Assembly (NCBI RefSeq): GCF_007197755.1
Contig: NZ_CP041636.1
Location: forward strand, 1,586,001-1,650,000
DNA: 64,000 nucleotides
Reading direction: 5' to 3'
From: Ferrovibrio terrae
GTDB lineage: Bacteria > Pseudomonadota > Alphaproteobacteria > Ferrovibrionales > Ferrovibrionaceae
Shown here piece after piece: positions 35,271 through 44,861 of this stretch. The position numbers were made by a program, and so were the translations under genes. The notes beneath the pieces are model-generated. The model had not been told where the DNA came from, did no database searches, and worked only from the letters and a program-made list of their open reading frames with translations. The number at the start of each line of letters is the position of its first letter. Positions within the stretch are counted from its first letter, which is position 1.

Positions 35271-36647
35271 ATGTCGATTGCACAGACTGAACATGCACCT
35301 GCGGCGCCCCGAGTTACCACACACGGGGCGATGCTGAGCGAAAGCGGCGCGCTGCTGCGGCTCGGCTGGCCGATCATGCTGATCGCGCTGGTCAATATGG
35401 GCATGAGCATCACCGACACGATGATGGTGTCGATGATGTTCGGCGCCGAGGCGCTGGCGGCGGTCTCGGTCGGCAGTGATCTTTATTCGATCATCTTTTA
35501 TATCTGCGCCGGCACCCTGGGTGGTGTCGCGCCATTCTATGCCGGTGCGGTGGCGCGCAACGACAGCGCCGACCGTGCGCGGCTGGAGCATATCGGCTGG
35601 GCGATGGCAACCCTGCTGGCGCTGCCGGCCGTGCCGCTGGTCTGGTTCGCGCCGCAGTGGTTGCGGTATCTGGGACTCGAACCCGGCCTGCTCGATCAGG
35701 GCGCGGATTTCACGCAGACCATGGCGCTGACGCTGATTCCGATGCTGGGCGTCACGCTCTATCGCACGCTGCTGACGGCGGCGGAAAATCCGCATGCCTT
35801 TCTCAAGGTGACTCTGGCGATGCTGCCGCTCAATGCGCTCGGCAATCTCGTGCTGATGAAAGGCCTCGGTCCGATCCCGGCTTTTGGGCCGACCGGCTCT
35901 GGCCTGTCGACACTGCTGGTCGCCTGCGGCACGCTGGTCGCGCTGCTGGCCATGGCAAAACGTGGTGCGCGCCGCACTGCTCCCGCTGTGAGTGCGGCCT
36001 TCGACTGGCGCGGATTACTGGCCGTGCTGCGCGTCGGCCTGCCGATCGGCGTCACCATGGCAACCGAGACCGGCCTCTATCTTGCCGTCACGCTCTACGC
36101 GGCGACCCTCAGCGCGGCCGATGTGGCGGCGCATACCCTGACGCTGCGCATGGCGGGCATCGCCTATGCGGTCTCCTTTGCCCTGCAGCAGGCAGCCATG
36201 GTGCGCCTGGCGCGCGCCCTTGGCCTCGATGACACAGGCCATGTCCGCGCCGTGATGCGCAGCGGCCTGTGGCTATCGCTGGTCGGCGGCACGCTGCTGT
36301 TCGTTCTGCTCAGCTTCGGCGCCGAACCGCTGGCCGCGTGGTTCTTCGATGCGAGCCCTGCCGGACTGGCGGCGATCCAGGTTGCCGGCGGGCTTCTCGT
36401 GCTGCTCGGACTGCTGCAGTTTGTCGGCTATCCGGGGCTTGCAGGACTGGGCCTGCTGCGCGGCCAGAAGGACACCCGCCTGCCGATGATCTTCAAGCTG
36501 GTGGCCTACTGGGGCATCGGCGCGCCGCTCGGCATCTGGCTCTGCGAGATGCAGGGGCTGGGCGTCACCGGCCTGTGGATCGGGCTGGTCACCGGCGCGG
36601 CGATCACCACCGTGCTGACGCTGGCGCGGCTATACACGCGGCGCTAG
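35271..36647 (+). CDS. MATE-family efflux transporter
   Basis: The 458-residue protein has about 12 membrane segments and the MATE halves starting LLRLGWPIMLIALVNMGMSITDTMMV and, near residue 245, VLRVGLPIGVTMATETGLY. MATE pumps export cationic drugs or metabolites against a Na+ or H+ gradient. AGAAGAACGGATACATC precedes ATG. It probably shares a transcript with the methyltransferase and DUF1127 genes. Substrate unknown. Confidence 0.93.
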   Translation: MSIAQTEHAPAAPRVTTHGAMLSESGALLRLGWPIMLIALVNMGMSITDTMMVSMMFGAEALAAVSVGSDLYSIIFYICAGTLGGVAPFYAGAVARNDSADRARLEHIGWAMATLLALPAVPLVWFAPQWLRYLGLEPGLLDQGADFTQTMALTLIPMLGVTLYRTLLTAAENPHAFLKVTLAMLPLNALGNLVLMKGLGPIPAFGPTGSGLSTLLVACGTLVALLAMAKRGARRTAPAVSAAFDWRGLLAVLRVGLPIGVTMATETGLYLAVTLYAATLSAADVAAHTLTLRMAGIAYAVSFALQQAAMVRLARALGLDDTGHVRAVMRSGLWLSLVGGTLLFVLLSFGAEPLAAWFFDASPAGLAAIQVAGGLLVLLGLLQFVGYPGLAGLGLLRGQKDTRLPMIFKLVAYWGIGAPLGIWLCEMQGLGVTGLWIGLVTGAAITTVLTLARLYTRR

Positions 36648-36674
36648 CACTACAAGTTGGTTTGCTCCGGGTCT

Positions 36675-36702
36675 TCGGGCGCAGTAGCATTGCTGCGCCC
36701 GA
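36675..36702 (+). repeat. Stem-loop between MATE and SGNH-like genes
   Basis: TCGGGCGCAG and CTGCGCCCGA form a ten-base perfect stem around an eight-base loop, 28 bases after the MATE stop and 32 bases before the next start. No U-run follows, so it is a weak terminator or leader hairpin. Confidence 0.5.
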
Positions 36703-36733
36703 GAGGCGTTATAACAAACTGGAGGAAATCCCC

Positions 36734-37549
36734 ATGTCTTTGCGGCAATCCATTCTGGGAATTGCGGCCGTCGTTGCGCTCTCTGTCACCACGACAGCGG
36801 CGCTGGCGCAGACCAAGCCTGCCATAAAAGATCTCGGCGGCGCAGCGCCGGCCTCGGTGATCTTCATCGGCAACAGCTTCTTCTACTACAACAACAGCAT
36901 GCACGGGCATGTCACCCGCTTTGTCAGCGAAGGCATGAAGGGCCACAAATATCGCAACACCTCGGTGACGATCAGCGGCTCAGGCCTGGACTGGCATAAT
37001 GTCGAGGCCTATTTCGCACCCAACGGCATCGGCAAGTACTCCTTCGTCGGCGACAACGAGGTGGTGATGAATCCGCCCGGCCAGAAGCTGTTTGAAGTCG
37101 CCGTGATGATGGATTGCAGCCAGTGTCCGGTGAATCCGACCCTGAGCAAGGCCTTCACCGAATACACCAAGAAGCACAGCGCCACCGTGCGCAAGCATGG
37201 CGCCCAGCCGGTCTTCTTCATGTCCTGGGCCTATCAGGACAAGCCGGAGATGACCGAACAGCTGGCCGAGGCCTATACCAAGGCCGGCAACGCCAACAAG
37301 GCACTGGTGATTCCGGCCGGTCTGGCTTTCGCCAATTCGATCAAGGCGAAACCCGATCTCAATCTCTATGTCGCCGACAAGCGGCATCCCAGCCTGGCCG
37401 GCACCTATCTGGCCACGGCCGTCACCTACTCGACGCTGTTCGGCAAACCGGCCAATGGCATGAAATACGATGCCGGCCTCGGCGCCGAGACGGCGGCGCA
37501 TCTGCAGAAGGTGGCCGACGACACCGTGAAGTCGTATCTCGGCCGCTGA
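36734..37549 (+). CDS. Exported SGNH/GDSL-hydrolase-like protein
   Basis: The 271-residue protein has a signal peptide ending AALAQT and an SGNH-like block I, VIFIGNSFFYYNNSMHGH, which fits the DUF4886 type. A late DKRHPSLAGTYLAT supplies the Asp/His pair expected in block V. It is probably a periplasmic esterase or related hydrolase; the substrate is unknown. GGAGGAAATCCCC precedes ATG 36734, and the longer upstream frame lies inside the MATE gene. A bidirectional terminator follows. Confidence 0.8.
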   Translation: MSLRQSILGIAAVVALSVTTTAALAQTKPAIKDLGGAAPASVIFIGNSFFYYNNSMHGHVTRFVSEGMKGHKYRNTSVTISGSGLDWHNVEAYFAPNGIGKYSFVGDNEVVMNPPGQKLFEVAVMMDCSQCPVNPTLSKAFTEYTKKHSATVRKHGAQPVFFMSWAYQDKPEMTEQLAEAYTKAGNANKALVIPAGLAFANSIKAKPDLNLYVADKRHPSLAGTYLATAVTYSTLFGKPANGMKYDAGLGAETAAHLQKVADDTVKSYLGR

Positions 37550-37569
37550 GTTCGGACTCACAAAATGAA

Positions 37570-37607
37570 AACGGCGGCGGGTTGATGGCCCGCCGCCGTT
37601 TCGTTTT
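37570..37607. terminator. Bidirectional intrinsic terminator
   Basis: AACGGCGGCGGG and CCCGCCGCCGTT form a 12-base perfect stem with a seven-base loop. TTCGTTTT follows on the plus strand and an A-rich flank (CAAAATGA) provides U's for the minus strand. It sits between the convergent SGNH-like and MFS genes. Confidence 0.88.
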
Positions 37608-37624
37608 GTGTCTGCCGCGCCGTT

Positions 37625-38908
37625 CTATTCCGCGGCGACCGCAGCCCGCTGCGCGGCCAGCACGCGTTCGGTCGGGCGCGTATTCATGAACAGCTGCATG
37701 ACGCCGGCGGCGGCACCGATGCCGGCGGCCAGCTGCCAGGCCAGTTCATACGAGCCGAGCTTGTCGTAGATCACGCCGCCGGCCCAGGCGCCGAGGAAGC
37801 TGCCGACCTGGTGGCTGAAGAAGGCGATGCCGGTCAGCGTGGCGAGATAGCGGATGCCGAAGATCTGCGCCACCAGGCCGTTCACCAGCGGGATCACGCC
37901 GAGCCACAGCGTGCCCATCATGGCGGCGAAGACCAGCGTGCTGAGCTGGCTGACCGGCATCATGAAATACAGTGCGATGGCGACGGAGCGAAGGATATAG
38001 ATCAGGCCGAGCAGCATCGGCTTGTGGTGGCGGTCGCCGAGCCAGCCGAACAGCCAGCTGCCGAACACGTTGAAGGCGCCGATCACCGCCAGCGCCTGCG
38101 CGCTCAGCATCGGGTCGGCGCCGCAATCGGCCAGGAACGTGGGAAGATGCGTGGTGAGGAAGACCAGCTGCAGGCCGCAGACGAAGAAGGCGGCGGCCAT
38201 CACGATATAGCCGCCATGATTGGCGGCCTCGCCCAGCGTGCTGCGCATGGTTTCCACCGCGCCGGGCAGGGCATCGACCGGCACCTTGTCGGCCCGTCCG
38301 CCCATCAGCGCGGCCGGCAGCATGGCAGCGGCCAAAGCGACGAAGGCGAACATCGCGATCTGCCAGCCGGCGACCTGGATCACGCCCTGCGCCAGCGGCG
38401 CGCAGAAGAACGTGCCGATCGAGCCGGCGGCTGACACCAGGCCGAAGGCCAGGCTGCGGCGATCGGGCCGCACGACCTTGGCGGCGATCTTGGCGGCGAT
38501 GGCCGAGGCGGTGCAGGACAGCGCCACGCCGATCATCAGGCCGGCGCCGAGCGTCACCATCCAGGCATTCGTTGCGAAAGCGGTGATGATCAGCGCGCTG
38601 GCATAAAGCAGCGCACCGGCCAGCGTGATCACGCGCGTGCCGTATTTGTCGACCAGCGCGCCGACGAAGGGCTGCGAAATGCCCCAGACGATATTCTGGA
38701 TGGCCAGCGCGAAAGCGAAGTCGGCAGCGGAAATCCCGATGTCGCGGGTCATCGGCTGCATGAACAGGCCGAGGCTCTGCCGCATGCCCATGGCGAGCGA
38801 CAGCATCACGGCGGCGCCGCTCAGCATGGAGACGCTCTGCCACTGGCTCAGCGAGGGATGATGGAACGGCGGGCGGGCCGCAGCGGGGGAGGCGGTATCG
38901 GTGGCCAT
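37625..38908 (-). CDS. MFS transporter
   Basis: The 427-residue protein has 12 membrane segments and the MFS loop 2-3 motif GALVDKYGTRV, with FGWLGDRHHKPMLL as its second copy. The overall pattern (MGMRQSLGLFMQPMTRDIG at the start) resembles the oxalate/formate or monocarboxylate antiporter group. ATG 38908 is preferred to 38965. It is divergent from the M20 amidohydrolase gene, which may be functionally linked. Substrate unknown. Confidence 0.9.
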   Translation of the reverse strand: MATDTASPAAARPPFHHPSLSQWQSVSMLSGAAVMLSLAMGMRQSLGLFMQPMTRDIGISAADFAFALAIQNIVWGISQPFVGALVDKYGTRVITLAGALLYASALIITAFATNAWMVTLGAGLMIGVALSCTASAIAAKIAAKVVRPDRRSLAFGLVSAAGSIGTFFCAPLAQGVIQVAGWQIAMFAFVALAAAMLPAALMGGRADKVPVDALPGAVETMRSTLGEAANHGGYIVMAAAFFVCGLQLVFLTTHLPTFLADCGADPMLSAQALAVIGAFNVFGSWLFGWLGDRHHKPMLLGLIYILRSVAIALYFMMPVSQLSTLVFAAMMGTLWLGVIPLVNGLVAQIFGIRYLATLTGIAFFSHQVGSFLGAWAGGVIYDKLGSYELAWQLAAGIGAAAGVMQLFMNTRPTERVLAAQRAAVAAE

Positions 38909-39069
38909 GGCGGGGCTCTGTTCGTTCTTGTCTCGGGTGCCGTGATGATATGCGGCGTACTGCACAAGTCCAGAGGCGGAAATGTACCCCTACATCTTGC
39001 CCCAGGGACTTGCCTTGGCGGTCAGGCGGTGGTGTCCTTGCGGAAATTCCGCTGAAAAGAGAGTTCCCC

Positions 39070-40266
39070 ATGACCAAAGACCTTCTCAAGGATATGCAGG
39101 CCCATCGCGACGAACTGACCGCGATCCGCCGCGACATCCACCAGCATCCCGAAACGGCGTTTGAGGAAAACCGCACCGCCGACATCGTGGCCGCCAAACT
39201 GACCGAATGGGGCATCCCGATCCATCGCGGCTTGGGGAAAACCGGCGTGGTCGGCACGCTGAAGGGCAATCGCCCCGGCCAGCGCAGCATCGCGCTGCGC
39301 GCCGACATGGATGCGCTGAACCTGCAGGAGAAGAATACCTTCGACCACAAGTCGGTGTATGCCAACAAGATGCATGCCTGCGGTCATGACGGCCACACCA
39401 CCATGCTGCTGGGCGCGGCCAAGCATCTGGCGAAGAATCCGAATTTCGCCGGCACGCTGCATTTCATCTTCCAGCCCGCCGAGGAAGGCGAGGGCGGCGC
39501 GCGCGTGATGATCGAGGACGGCCTGTTCGAGATGTTTGCCTGCGATGCCGTTTATGGCATGCACAACATGCCGGGGCTGAAGACCGGCGAATTCGCCATC
39601 CGGCCGGGCGCCATGATGGCCGCGAGCGACACATGGTCCGCCGTGTTCCGCGGCACCGGCGGCCATGGCGCGATGCCGCATATGGGTACCGATCCCACCA
39701 TGCCGGCCGGCGCTTTCATCACCACGACGCAGGGCATCATCGGCCGCAATGTGAATCCGCAGCATGCCGCCGTGGTCAGCGTCGGGCATATCGCGGCCGG
39801 CTCGTATGGCTCGCCCAACGTGATCCCGTCGGAAGTCACCATCCGTGGCACCGCGCGCAGCTACACGCCGGAAGACCGCGACCTGCTGCAGCGTCGTCTG
39901 GGCGAGATCGCGCAGGGCATTGCCTCGGCGCATGGCTGCACGGCGGAGTATCATTATCTGCGGCGCTATCCCCCGCTGCGCAACGCACCGGAACAGACCG
40001 CGCTGGCGCTCAAGGCGGCGGCACTCACGGTGGGTGAAGCGAAGACCGATGGCGATGTCGAGCCGCTCACCGGCGCGGAGGATTTCGCCTTCATGCTGGA
40101 GAAGAAACCCGGCGCCTATATCCTGATCGGCAATGGCGGCAGCATCAGCGATGGCTCCTGCCATTACGTGCATACGCCGCATTACGACTTCAACGACCAG
40201 ATTCTCACCACCGGCGCGGCCTACTGGGTCAACCTGGTGGATGTCGAGCTGGGCGACGCGCGGTAA
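39070..40266 (+). CDS. M20 family amidohydrolase (hippurate hydrolase-like)
   Basis: The 398-residue metallohydrolase begins with RRDIHQHPETAFEENRTA and contains the metal-ligand motif ACGHDGHTTMLLGAA and PAEEGEGGARVMI, typical of the M20D group that removes acyl groups from amino acids (hippurate, N-acetyl-amino acids, IAA conjugates). The dimerisation domain FRGTGGHGAMPHMGTDP is intact. GAGTTCCCC precedes ATG 39070. It is divergent from the MFS gene; a palindrome follows the stop. Confidence 0.93.
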   Translation: MTKDLLKDMQAHRDELTAIRRDIHQHPETAFEENRTADIVAAKLTEWGIPIHRGLGKTGVVGTLKGNRPGQRSIALRADMDALNLQEKNTFDHKSVYANKMHACGHDGHTTMLLGAAKHLAKNPNFAGTLHFIFQPAEEGEGGARVMIEDGLFEMFACDAVYGMHNMPGLKTGEFAIRPGAMMAASDTWSAVFRGTGGHGAMPHMGTDPTMPAGAFITTTQGIIGRNVNPQHAAVVSVGHIAAGSYGSPNVIPSEVTIRGTARSYTPEDRDLLQRRLGEIAQGIASAHGCTAEYHYLRRYPPLRNAPEQTALALKAAALTVGEAKTDGDVEPLTGAEDFAFMLEKKPGAYILIGNGGSISDGSCHYVHTPHYDFNDQILTTGAAYWVNLVDVELGDAR

Positions 40267-40276
40267 GGCGCGACTC

Positions 40277-40313
40277 CATCCGTCATGTCGGCCTTGAGCC
40301 GGCATGACGGATG
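40277..40313. repeat. REP-like palindrome between convergent genes
   Basis: CATCCGTCATG and CATGACGGATG form an 11-bp perfect stem extended by five more pairs (one T-G) around a CTTGA loop. It fills the 54-bp gap between the convergent amidohydrolase and MipA-like genes. It shares the CTTGA loop and CGTCAT flank with the 24504 palindrome. It could act as a bidirectional terminator, though no U-run is present. Confidence 0.75.
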
Positions 40314-40320
40314 AGTGTGA

Positions 40321-41115
40321 CTACCAATCGATCCCGAGCGTCACGCCGAGCTTGGCCTGTGTCGGCGAGCCGGCCTGGTCGACCAGCGGGCTGTCGGCAG
40401 CATCGCCCACGATGCGATCGACGCCGGCAAAGCCGCCCAGCGAAAGATAGTCGTTCACCTTGTATCTGAGCGACGCGCCGAGGCCGTAGGACATGAACGG
40501 GCCATCCGGCGAATAGGCGCGATAGCCGGTGCGCGCAGCCTGGCCGGGCGTCACGCCGAAATAGGTCTCGGTGAAATCGCGGCTCGCCAGCGTCGCCTTG
40601 GGTCCGACGGTCAGCATCAGGCTGTCGCTCAGCTTGGTGCTCCAGTTGACGAACAGGTCGCCGACCGCGCCCTCATGGCCGCCAAAGCCCTGGCGGATTT
40701 CCGCGCCCATGGTGAAGGGCCGCAGGTCGTAATGCACATAGCCTCCGGCCTCGCCGGCCGCATCCACATCGCCCATGCCGCGCAGCGCCGCATCGTCATC
40801 CTGGTCGCGCGCCGCGCGGTATTTCACCACCGGGCCGGCGCGCCAGTTCGAACCCGACGGGGCGAAATTCGCGCCCAGGCCATCGCGGGTGGAGAGGAAA
40901 AAGCGGTCGGCATAGCGCAGGTCGAACAGCGGGATCGGATCGGCGTCGTAATTGTCGGAGCCCAGATAGGTCGGCGCATAGAGCGCGCCGCCGCCAATGC
41001 TCAGCTTCAGAGGCGACTCGTCCTTGGCGCCAGCAGCCGTCTGCGCATACGCGCCCGGCGCGGCAAGCGCTGCGCAGGCGAACAGGGTGGCGATGGCGAC
41101 GGCGGTGAAGCGCAT
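40321..41115 (-). CDS. MipA/OmpV-family outer-membrane protein
   Basis: The 264-residue protein has a signal peptide (ending PGAYAQ) and a beta-barrel pattern with MipA/OmpV hallmarks: SIGGGALYAPTYLGSDNYDADPIPLF in two parts, alternating hydrophobic strands and a terminal Trp (GIDW). MipA-type proteins are porins or scaffolds for murein enzymes. ATG 41115 is used; the frame extends to a TTG at 41145 with a less likely start. Ligand unknown. Confidence 0.87.
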   Translation of the reverse strand: MRFTAVAIATLFACAALAAPGAYAQTAAGAKDESPLKLSIGGGALYAPTYLGSDNYDADPIPLFDLRYADRFFLSTRDGLGANFAPSGSNWRAGPVVKYRAARDQDDDAALRGMGDVDAAGEAGGYVHYDLRPFTMGAEIRQGFGGHEGAVGDLFVNWSTKLSDSLMLTVGPKATLASRDFTETYFGVTPGQAARTGYRAYSPDGPFMSYGLGASLRYKVNDYLSLGGFAGVDRIVGDAADSPLVDQAGSPTQAKLGVTLGIDW

Positions 41116-41338
41116 GGGGCGGGTGGATACCTTTGGAAAGCTCAACGTCCAGAGTGGGCGGCAGTGCCGGGACCCATCGGATTATTGGGCCGGGACTATT
41201 CATGGCGATCAATTAGGGCCGTATCGGGGCGGCCGGCGCTGTGTCGCCAGTCACCAATTGCGTCGCAAATCTGCGAAGTCTCCGAAGGGTTTATCCGGGT
41301 TTCCCGGCGCGCTGCGCGGCAATTGCCCCTAAAAAGGG

Positions 41339-43252
41339 CTATCTGCCCGTGGTTTCGGCAAGACTGCTCTTGTCGATGCCCAGCACCCTGATCCGCGAGG
41401 CCAGCGTGGTCGGCTTCACGCCCAGCAGGGTGGCGGCGCCATTCGGGCCGAAAATCCGCCCGCCGCAGCTCTGCAGCGCCGCCGTGATATTGGCGCGGTC
41501 GCGGTCTTTCCGGTCGGCATCGGTCAGCAGCGGCGGCGCGGAGGTGTCTTCAGCCGGCGGTCCTGCATTGAGAGGACGGGCGCTGTCGGGAAGTTCGATG
41601 CGCAGGCGGCCGTCGCGCGCCAGGATGGCGGCGCGCTCGATCATGTTTTCCAGCTCGCGCACATTTCCCGGCCAGTCGTAGCCCGCCAGCCGTCGCATGT
41701 CGCCTTCGCTCAGGCGCAGACCCTCGGTCTTCAGCTTGCGGCCGGTGCCGCGCAGGAAATGCGCCGCCAGCAGCGGGATATCGGCGCGGCGTTCGCGCAG
41801 GGGGACGGATTCGATCGGCACCACGTTGAGGCGGAAATAGAGATCTTCACGGAAGCGGCCCTTGCGCACTTCCGATTTCAGGTCGCGATTGGTGGCGGCA
41901 ATCACACGCACATCGACATTGCGTGTGCGCTCCTCGCCGACGCGTTCGAACTGGCCTTCCTGCAGCACGCGCAAAAGCTTGCCCTGCAGCTCGAGTGGAA
42001 TCTCGCCGACTTCGTCGAGGAACAGCGTGCCGCTGTTCGCCAGTTCAAAGCGCCCGATGCGATCGCGCAGTGCGCCGGTGAAAGCGCCCTTCACATGGCC
42101 GAAGAATTCGCTCTCGAACAGTTCGCGCGGGATGGCTGCGCAGTTGACGCGGATCAGTGGCCGGTCGAGGCGCTTGCTGGCCTCGTGGATAGCGCGCGCG
42201 ATCAGTTCCTTGCCGGTGCCGCTCTCGCCGGTGACCAGCACGGTGGCGTCGGTCGGCGCCACCAGTTCCACCTGCCGCAGCACGCTCTGGATCGCCGCGG
42301 ATGTGCCGATAATGCCGCGGTGATTGCTTTCAGCGCGGATTTCTTCCTGCAGATACGCGTTTTCCAGTTCCAGCTTCTGCCGCAGGCTTTCCACTTCCTC
42401 CAGTGCGGCGCGCAGCTTTTCATCGGCCTCGCGCTTCAGGCTGACATCGCGGAACACCACGACAGCGCCCACCACCGCGCCGCGATCGCGGATCGGCGTC
42501 GAGGTATACTCGACCCAGAAGGACGTGCCGTCCTTGCGCCAGAACACCTCGTCGCCGACGGTGTGGATATGGCCGTCCCGGAAAGCGCCGTAGATCGGGC
42601 AGTCATGGCCGGGATAATGCGAGCCGTCGGCATGGCTGTGATGCACCATCGAATGGATATCCTGGCCGACCAGTTCTTCCGCCGCGTAGCCCAGCATGCG
42701 CTCGGCCGCCGGATTTACGAAGGTGGTCTTGCCTTCCGCATTCACGCCGTAGATGCCTTCGCCGGCTGCCGACAGGATCAGTTGGTTCTCGCGTTCGATG
42801 TCGCGGAAGAACCGCTCGACGCGCTGCCATTCGGCCAAGCCGCCGCGCACGTAATAGTCAGCTTCCGAGTCGACATTGCGCCGGCGCAGTTCTTCCAGAT
42901 CGGTGGCCGTGAGCAGCAGGCGGCCTTCACTGCCAAACGGCGCGCCGACATATTCCACTTTCAGCTCGCGGCCGGTGGCATGGCGCGGACTTAAGGAGCG
43001 TGTCCACCAGCGGCCTTTCTGCAGCACGGCCTGGCTGAACACGATCAGATCCGGCCGTTGCTGCGGATGCAGGTCCGTCACCGACGTGGCGCAGAGGGTT
43101 TCGCGGTCATAGCCGAACAGGCGGCAGGCGGCGGGGTTGGCATCCAGCACGCGGTCGCTGGCCGGGTCGATCACCAGCATGGCCTGCGGCGCGCCCTCGA
43201 AAACCGGGTCGGTCGTCTCGGCGGGATGAGGAAGGGTGGTGACGGTGCTCAT
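41339..43252 (-). CDS. Sigma-54-dependent activator with two PAS domains
   Basis: The 637-residue protein has PAS domains at about residues 15-120 and 150-270 (the second with a His-rich [17 protein letters not shown] insert), a coiled coil (275-305), an AAA+ domain (312-545) with Walker A GESGTGKE (342-349), the sigma-54 contact loop GAFTGA (389-394), Walker B LFLDEVGE and a Fis-type helix-turn-helix at the end ([20 protein letters not shown]). It lacks a receiver, so the signal probably enters through the PAS domains. It is divergent from the cyanase operon, and one of three palindromes abuts its start codon, suggesting autoregulation. Confidence 0.95.
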   Translation of the reverse strand: MSTVTTLPHPAETTDPVFEGAPQAMLVIDPASDRVLDANPAACRLFGYDRETLCATSVTDLHPQQRPDLIVFSQAVLQKGRWWTRSLSPRHATGRELKVEYVGAPFGSEGRLLLTATDLEELRRRNVDSEADYYVRGGLAEWQRVERFFRDIERENQLILSAAGEGIYGVNAEGKTTFVNPAAERMLGYAAEELVGQDIHSMVHHSHADGSHYPGHDCPIYGAFRDGHIHTVGDEVFWRKDGTSFWVEYTSTPIRDRGAVVGAVVVFRDVSLKREADEKLRAALEEVESLRQKLELENAYLQEEIRAESNHRGIIGTSAAIQSVLRQVELVAPTDATVLVTGESGTGKELIARAIHEASKRLDRPLIRVNCAAIPRELFESEFFGHVKGAFTGALRDRIGRFELANSGTLFLDEVGEIPLELQGKLLRVLQEGQFERVGEERTRNVDVRVIAATNRDLKSEVRKGRFREDLYFRLNVVPIESVPLRERRADIPLLAAHFLRGTGRKLKTEGLRLSEGDMRRLAGYDWPGNVRELENMIERAAILARDGRLRIELPDSARPLNAGPPAEDTSAPPLLTDADRKDRDRANITAALQSCGGRIFGPNGAATLLGVKPTTLASRIRVLGIDKSSLAETTGR

Positions 43253-43253
43253 G

Positions 43254-43305
43254 ACGAACTATCGTAATTCAGACTACGAACTCTCGTATACTACGAATTT
43301 TCGTA
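43254..43305. promoter_or_regulatory. Three palindromic activator sites (TACGA-N4-TCGTA)
   Basis: Copies at 43254-43265 (ACGA-ACTA-TCGT), 43275-43288 (TACGA-ACTC-TCGTA) and 43292-43305 (TACGA-ATTT-TCGTA) lie in the regulator/ABC intergenic region, with centres 22 and 17 bp apart. The first ends beside the regulator ATG. They sit about 100-150 bp upstream of the sigma-54 promoter, the normal distance for an enhancer. The binder is inferred to be the divergent activator. Confidence 0.8.
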
Positions 43306-43386
43306 ATCTGTGTTCCCGCTCCATCCACGGCCGTTAATGCTGGTTTTATGCGGGCCTGGCGGTGAAACAGTGCAGTGCAGCAGGGC

Positions 43387-43402
43387 TGGCATGGTCCTTG
43401 CT
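43387..43402 (+). promoter_or_regulatory. Predicted sigma-54 (-24/-12) promoter of the cyanase operon
   Basis: TGGCATGGTCCTTGCT matches the consensus TGGCACG-N4-TTGCW with one base different; the GG and GC doublets are ten bases apart as required. It lies 42 bases before the first gene. The divergent gene encodes a GAFTGA-type activator, which supports the assignment. Confidence 0.85.
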
Positions 43403-43444
43403 CCTTTCTGAGGCAGGCAAGCCAATCTCAGGGGGATACCGACC

Positions 43445-44836
43445 ATGTCGCTGTTCAAGAATCCGTTCGATACGAAGACCGACCTGTCGGCCTGCCCCTG
43501 CGGCGCGCACCGGACCCTGGGCGAACACAATGCCGAACTGGCTCTGCTGCAGCGTGATCAGCAATTGGCAGTCGCAGCGGATGAAGAAAAGCGTCTGACC
43601 AATGCGGTCGACCAGGCCGTCGTCCGCGCCCTGATCCCCGACGATATGACCCGCCGCCGCGTGCTGCACACCATCGGCGCCGGCACGCTGCTGGCTGCCA
43701 TTGAGCAGTTCTTCCCGCTCGCCACCGCGCGCGAGGTTTTCGCCCAAGACAAGGGCCCGCTGGAAAAGAAGGATCTCAAGGTCGGCTTCATCGCCATCAC
43801 CTGCGCCACGCCGATCATCATGGCGCATCCGATGGGCTTCTATAGCAAGCACGGCCTGAATGTCGACGTGATCAAGACCGCCGGCTGGGCGGTGATCCGC
43901 GACAAGACGATCAACAAGGAATACGACGCCGCGCATATGCTGTCACCGATGCCGCTGGCGATCACCACCGGCAGCGGGTCGAATCCGATCCCCTACACCA
44001 TGCCGGCGGTGGAAAACATCAACGGCCAGGCGATCACGCTGGCGATGAAGCACAAGGACAAGCGCGACCCGAAGTCGTGGAAGGGCTTCAAGCTCGCGGT
44101 GCCGTTCGATTACTCCATGCACAACTACCTGCTGCGCTATTACCTGGCCGAACATGGCATCGACCCGGATACCGATGTGCAGATCCGCGCCGTGCCGCCG
44201 CCGGAAATGGTGGCGAATCTCCGCGCCGACAATATCGACGGCTTCCTGGCGCCCGATCCGGTCAACCAGCGCGCGGTCTATGACGGCGTCGGCTTCATCC
44301 ACCTGCTGACCAAGGAAATCTGGGACGGCCATCCCTGCTGCGCCTTCGCCGCCAGCCAGGAATTCGTCACCACCAATCCCAATACCTACCGCGCCCTGCT
44401 GCGCGCCATCATCGAAGCCACGGCCTATGCCACCAAGGCGGAGAACCGCAAGCAGATCGCCGAGGCCATCGCGCCGGCAGCCTATCTGAACCAGCCGGTG
44501 ACGGTTGTTGAACAGGTTTTGACCGGGACCTACGCAGATGGCCTGGGCAACATCAAGCGCGTGCCGGATCGTATCGATTTCGCGCCCTTCCCCTGGCAGA
44601 GCTTCGGCATCTGGATCCTCACGCAGATGAAGCGCTGGGGTCAGCTCAAGGGCGATGTCGATTACCAGAAGGTCGCCGAGCAGGTCTTCCTCGCCACCGA
44701 TACGGCGAAGCTGATGCAGGATGTCGGACTGACGCCGCCATCGAGCCCGTACAAGACCTTCTCGGTGATGGGCAAGCAGTTCGATCCCTCCAAGCCGACC
44801 GACTACATCAACTCGTTCAAGATCAAGCGGGTCTAA
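43445..44836 (+). CDS. cynA: NrtA/CmpA-type ABC substrate-binding protein (probable cyanate)
   Basis: The 463-residue protein is of the NrtA/CmpA/CynA binding-protein type: DLKVGFIAITCATPIIMAHP, GWAVIRDKTINKEYDAAHML and FDYSMHNYLLRYYLAEHGIDPD in two parts. A twin-arginine-like signal TRRRVLH sits at residues 69-75, so about 68 residues lie before it; that stretch holds a CPCGAH motif (Cys17, Cys19). GGGGGATACCGACC precedes the ATG. It is the first gene of an operon ending in cyanase, which favours cyanate over nitrate or bicarbonate. Confidence 0.85.
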   Translation: MSLFKNPFDTKTDLSACPCGAHRTLGEHNAELALLQRDQQLAVAADEEKRLTNAVDQAVVRALIPDDMTRRRVLHTIGAGTLLAAIEQFFPLATAREVFAQDKGPLEKKDLKVGFIAITCATPIIMAHPMGFYSKHGLNVDVIKTAGWAVIRDKTINKEYDAAHMLSPMPLAITTGSGSNPIPYTMPAVENINGQAITLAMKHKDKRDPKSWKGFKLAVPFDYSMHNYLLRYYLAEHGIDPDTDVQIRAVPPPEMVANLRADNIDGFLAPDPVNQRAVYDGVGFIHLLTKEIWDGHPCCAFAASQEFVTTNPNTYRALLRAIIEATAYATKAENRKQIAEAIAPAAYLNQPVTVVEQVLTGTYADGLGNIKRVPDRIDFAPFPWQSFGIWILTQMKRWGQLKGDVDYQKVAEQVFLATDTAKLMQDVGLTPPSSPYKTFSVMGKQFDPSKPTDYINSFKIKRV

Positions 44837-44861
44837 GACCGGTCCTTTCGGAGTTCAGTCG

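Noticed and set aside
36269..36733. A fused longer frame upstream of the SGNH-like gene
   Set aside because: It overlaps the MATE gene in another frame; GGAGGAAATCCCC and the signal peptide mark the true start at 36734.
37746..39368. A 540-codon minus-strand frame across the MFS and amidohydrolase genes
   Set aside because: It runs through two well-supported genes in another frame and is Arg/Pro-rich without motifs.
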